Of a stretch of DNA of 64,000 nt, positions 61,193-64,000 are shown one piece after another. Source of the DNA: Mansonella perstans (lineage: Eukaryota; Nematoda; Chromadorea; Rhabditida; Onchocercidae); NCBI GenBank assembly GCA_037074765.1, contig JBAMDO010000100.1, positions 62,001-126,000 on the forward strand, in the 5' to 3' direction. Under the pieces are notes generated by a model. That model was not told the DNA's origin. It searched no databases and saw only the letters and a list, made by a program, of their open reading frames with translations. The position numbers were made by a program, and so were the translations under genes. Numbering within the stretch: position 1 is the stretch's first letter; every line of letters starts with the position of its first letter.

Positions 61193-64000
61193 TTATACGG
61201 CTGAATAACGTAAATTCAAATTGATACTGTTACGATAGCTTTCTTCATCAACCTCAACGATATTTGTGGACGATTCAGCTTCACGGTAAAGTACCATTTC
61301 AATTTCATCCACCTGAAGCAAAGGAAGAGCCAAATCGCAGTCCAAGTATTGCATGGATGTATCGTTTATCTGGAATACGGATAATTTATCGGCAAAATTT
61401 TAACTAATGAATGCTTATCGCTGTATTATCATATGCTATCAGAAGTGGTTCTTTTTCTTTTTGTTTTTCAATAAATTTCTAAAAAAGAGAAAAAAAAGTT
61501 AAAATTTTCATTTTAAATTTGAACTGAGCCAAAAACTGATGATAAATAAAACCTGGAAAAAAAACCTGTAAAATTTTATCATATGGCAGAATTTGTCCAC
61601 ATCGATCTGCTGGACCACCTGGTAAAATTTCATTGATAAAAACTCCAGCATTATCACCAATCCCATCTGATACGCTAAATCCAAAACTGTTCGTTGATGG
61701 ATCCTAGAATATTGTGACACGTAGAACAAAGAATTTTAAATAATAAGTTTAATATTAATCAACCAATATTATTGGAAATTTTTTATTCATCATTTATTCA
61801 ACTATTTTCTATCACTACCATTAGAATAGGTCAAATTATTTCATACGGCAAGTACAAATCAGTTCATAATTGTTATACATATGATATTTACTTTTTTTGC
61901 GAAATTTAATAAGTATTTATGACATTGTCGAATTTTAAAAAATTATAAATTTGTAAAACAAGGTTTTTTAAACAAAAATAAACCAACTTTGCGTAATCGA
62001 ACTTGATGAGTTGTTCCACTTATAGCTGGTGTAAACGTTTTACTACTAAGTTCATGGAGCACAAGTCCCGTAGATAGTGGTGACAGTTTGATATTTTTTG
62101 ACTGCTACAGAGAAAGAGGAAAAAGACAAAGGCAAGAAATTTCAGTTCATTAATTTATCACATGATTAAAATCTTGAAACAATTTCAAAAAAATAATGTT
62201 TTAATTGAATATCTTTTATTTTCTCTTTTTTTCCCAACCATAGTAGAAAAACTTCTTGTTCTTTGATGTTCAACGAAATTCATTTCTTTGAAATTGAATT
62301 TATAACTGAAAACTTCAATATTTCACATATGTAATTAGTTACCGTAGATAATTCACGCATTGAACGTGGTGATATGCAACCTGAAATGCTACTTCTAACA
62401 TTTGATGGTTCTGATAACACGGATAGCGCATGTTTGTCACCGGCACCATAACGAGGTGGTTTTGGAGGTACCATGTGATATGTCAAGTCACCAAGTGATG
62501 TACTAGTTTGGGAATCATTTGAGAGACTTAACGAATCCATTCGATCATTGCTAGAATATTCGCTTTCTGCAAAATATTCATTTCACATTCTCACCTAAAT
62601 TACGGAAAATTAGTTATAAATAGATAATTACTAGAATAAAAAATTATTATTAGTTTATTTTCTCAAATCACAAAAAAGCCATTCTTCATTGAGGTAATGT
62701 GTTACATCAAAAGTATACCAATATAAAGAGACATACGTTGTTGTATTCCAAGTTTTGAGAATTTCGGATGTAAGGAGGGTGATAGCATGGGACGAACTAA
62801 TGCATCTGTTGACGAAATGAAAGGATATAACTGTCGTCTAACAATATCACCAGATGGTAGCCTTAAATCGGAACGTTGAACAATTGTAGGCTCATGATAC
62901 CTACAAATGACTATTTTTATTTGAATTTCAATTTTATTTGAATTTTTTATTTTATTTGAATTTCAATTTATTTTACAACTGCAGGTGAAATTGATTGTTT
63001 CAAATGAACTGTCAAATCATTCGTCAAAATTAACTGAACAATAAATAAACAGTGCAAAATTAGGCGGAAAATAATATAAATATTCATCAGCTTCTCTCTG
63101 TTGTCGATAAAATATCAAATATGAACTTTTTGAAAGAAAAACAAGCAAAAAAAATAAATGATTGAATCGTTTCTTGCACTCATCTTTAAGATTCATTCGC
63201 AAATTTATCATTTCTATAATTTCATTACTTCTTTCAATTTTTTTAGTTTTTGCTCAAAAAATGCTTGTTTTTCCAAAAAAATATATATGTAATAATAAAT
63301 TCGATCTTTGTTAGGAAAATGTATTACTTTTTATCTGAACATTCTATTCTTAAAGTGTTAAAACTTTTCATTAAGTCGTTTTTCAATATTTTTTTTCATC
63401 ATTAAGGTATTTTTGTTTCTCTCTCTAAAATGGGATTATTTCCAATTTCAATTTTACAACATTTCGTAAAAAGTAGGATAGGAGGTGGGAAAGACCTGCT
63501 TATCAAAGAATTGTTGTGAGTGGATGTTGTTGCCGTTCCATTACCGCATAGAGCTGTACATTCTTCTAATTTCCGTAGCATTTCCGCTTCTCCAACTGTT
63601 TCAAGCGCTTCCAAAACTTCAATCCTGTATTGTTTTCACATTAATTTTTTTATTGCAAATAAAACGAATTAAAAAAAAAAACAGTGCAAAATAACAAAAA
63701 TAAATCAATTTGTTTCTTATCAAAAAAAAAAACTTGAAGAAAAAAACAATTTCTTGTCTATTAAATTTTAAAATCATTACATTTAAAAATCAAAAAAAGA
63801 AAGGACTAATTATCAATTTTTGTGGAAAGAGGAAAAACGAAGAAATGCGTTTAAATTGTAAAAGAATTAAAACGACGATATTGTCGAGAGATACAAATAT
63901 TTATTCATAAAAACGCATATACCAATTTTCTGGTTCTGAATTTGTATTTTTATGATAATTACATCGTTCTGAAGGTGATTTATTTGCAGATAAACTTGAA
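61193..64000 (-). CDS. GRIP-type multi-PDZ scaffold, C-terminal part (N-terminus beyond right edge)
   Basis: Seven exons join in phase: the right edge to 63923, then 63624-63496, 62900-62737, 62566-62343, 62104-61988, 61703-61566, 61369-61193. The last two exons encode a PDZ domain: NSFGFSVSDGIGDNAGVFIN, ILPGGPADRCGQILPYDKIL, and INDTSMQYLDCDLALPLLQV. It is close to the last PDZ domain (PDZ7) of GRIP1/2, where human has [31 protein letters not shown] and TRDFDCCLVVPLI. The preceding segment (WIEVLEALETVGEAEMLRKL and a Ser/Pro-rich linker with PPKPPRYG) resembles the inter-PDZ6-7 region. GRIP proteins cluster AMPA-type glutamate receptors and other membrane partners at synapses. The protein ends YSAV, itself a class I PDZ ligand pattern. 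Upstream PDZ domains must lie right of the window. Confidence 0.83.

Noticed and set aside
1..64000. CRISPR array, bacterial operon, prophage or insertion sequence
   Set aside because: Intron-rich animal genes fill the window. No regular direct-repeat array with unique spacers, transposase or bacterial gene was seen.
1..64000. tRNA or rRNA genes
   Set aside because: No GGTTCGAATCC-type T-loop with a matching A-box and no conserved rRNA stretch was noticed by eye. A tRNAscan-SE run would be decisive.

Overview
This window reads as nuclear DNA of a nematode, most likely a filarial or other spirurid worm. The sequence is very AT-rich. Genes are split into many exons of 50-240 bases with GT..AG introns of about 100-3000 bases and TTTTCAG- or TTGCAG-like acceptors. 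Several first exons have an acceptor only 2-50 bases upstream of the ATG, as expected for spliced-leader trans-splicing. All gene models were built by hand, by reading exons with compatible phases and by similarity to remembered animal protein families. Splice sites may be off by a few bases, and no database search was run.

Layout, left to right. (1) 1-6572, minus: an ELAPOR1/KIAA1324-type cysteine-rich receptor-like protein, cut by the left edge. (2) 10330-10952, minus: two phase-compatible exons that start a secreted protein. (3) 12856-13854, plus: weak exon-like fragments, one of which is repeated in inverted form 17 kb away at about 30.1-30.3 kb. (4) 14947-18881, plus: an SLC37A3-like sugar-phosphate exchanger, complete. 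(5) 19978-26911, minus: a type I inositol-polyphosphate 5-phosphatase (INPP5A) homologue, complete, but with most catalytic residues replaced. (6) 26.9-35.1 kb: gene-poor, low-complexity DNA. (7) 35133-40129, minus: METTL13 (eEF1A lysine and N-terminal methyltransferase). (8) 40.1-42.2 kb: the divergent intergenic region, with a GC-richer degenerate minisatellite. (9) 42168-48921, plus: a POMGNT1-like Golgi protein with two tandem GG/ILEI stem domains and an eroded GT13 catalytic domain. (10) 50729-53655, plus: sphingolipid delta-4 desaturase (DEGS). (11) 58561-60319, plus: a small three-exon FMRFamide-like neuropeptide precursor. (12) 61193-64000, minus: the C-terminal part of a GRIP-type PDZ scaffold, cut by the right edge.

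The genes do not form a shared pathway. They look like an ordinary animal gene neighbourhood covering membrane transport, inositol phosphates, protein methylation, Golgi glycosylation, sphingolipids, neuropeptide signalling and synaptic scaffolding. The most interesting points are two enzyme families that seem to have lost catalytic residues while keeping intact reading frames (INPP5A-like and POMGNT1-like), the duplicated stem domain, the neuropeptide gene that is too fragmented for ORF finders, the dispersed inverted exon-like repeat and the minisatellite between two divergent genes.
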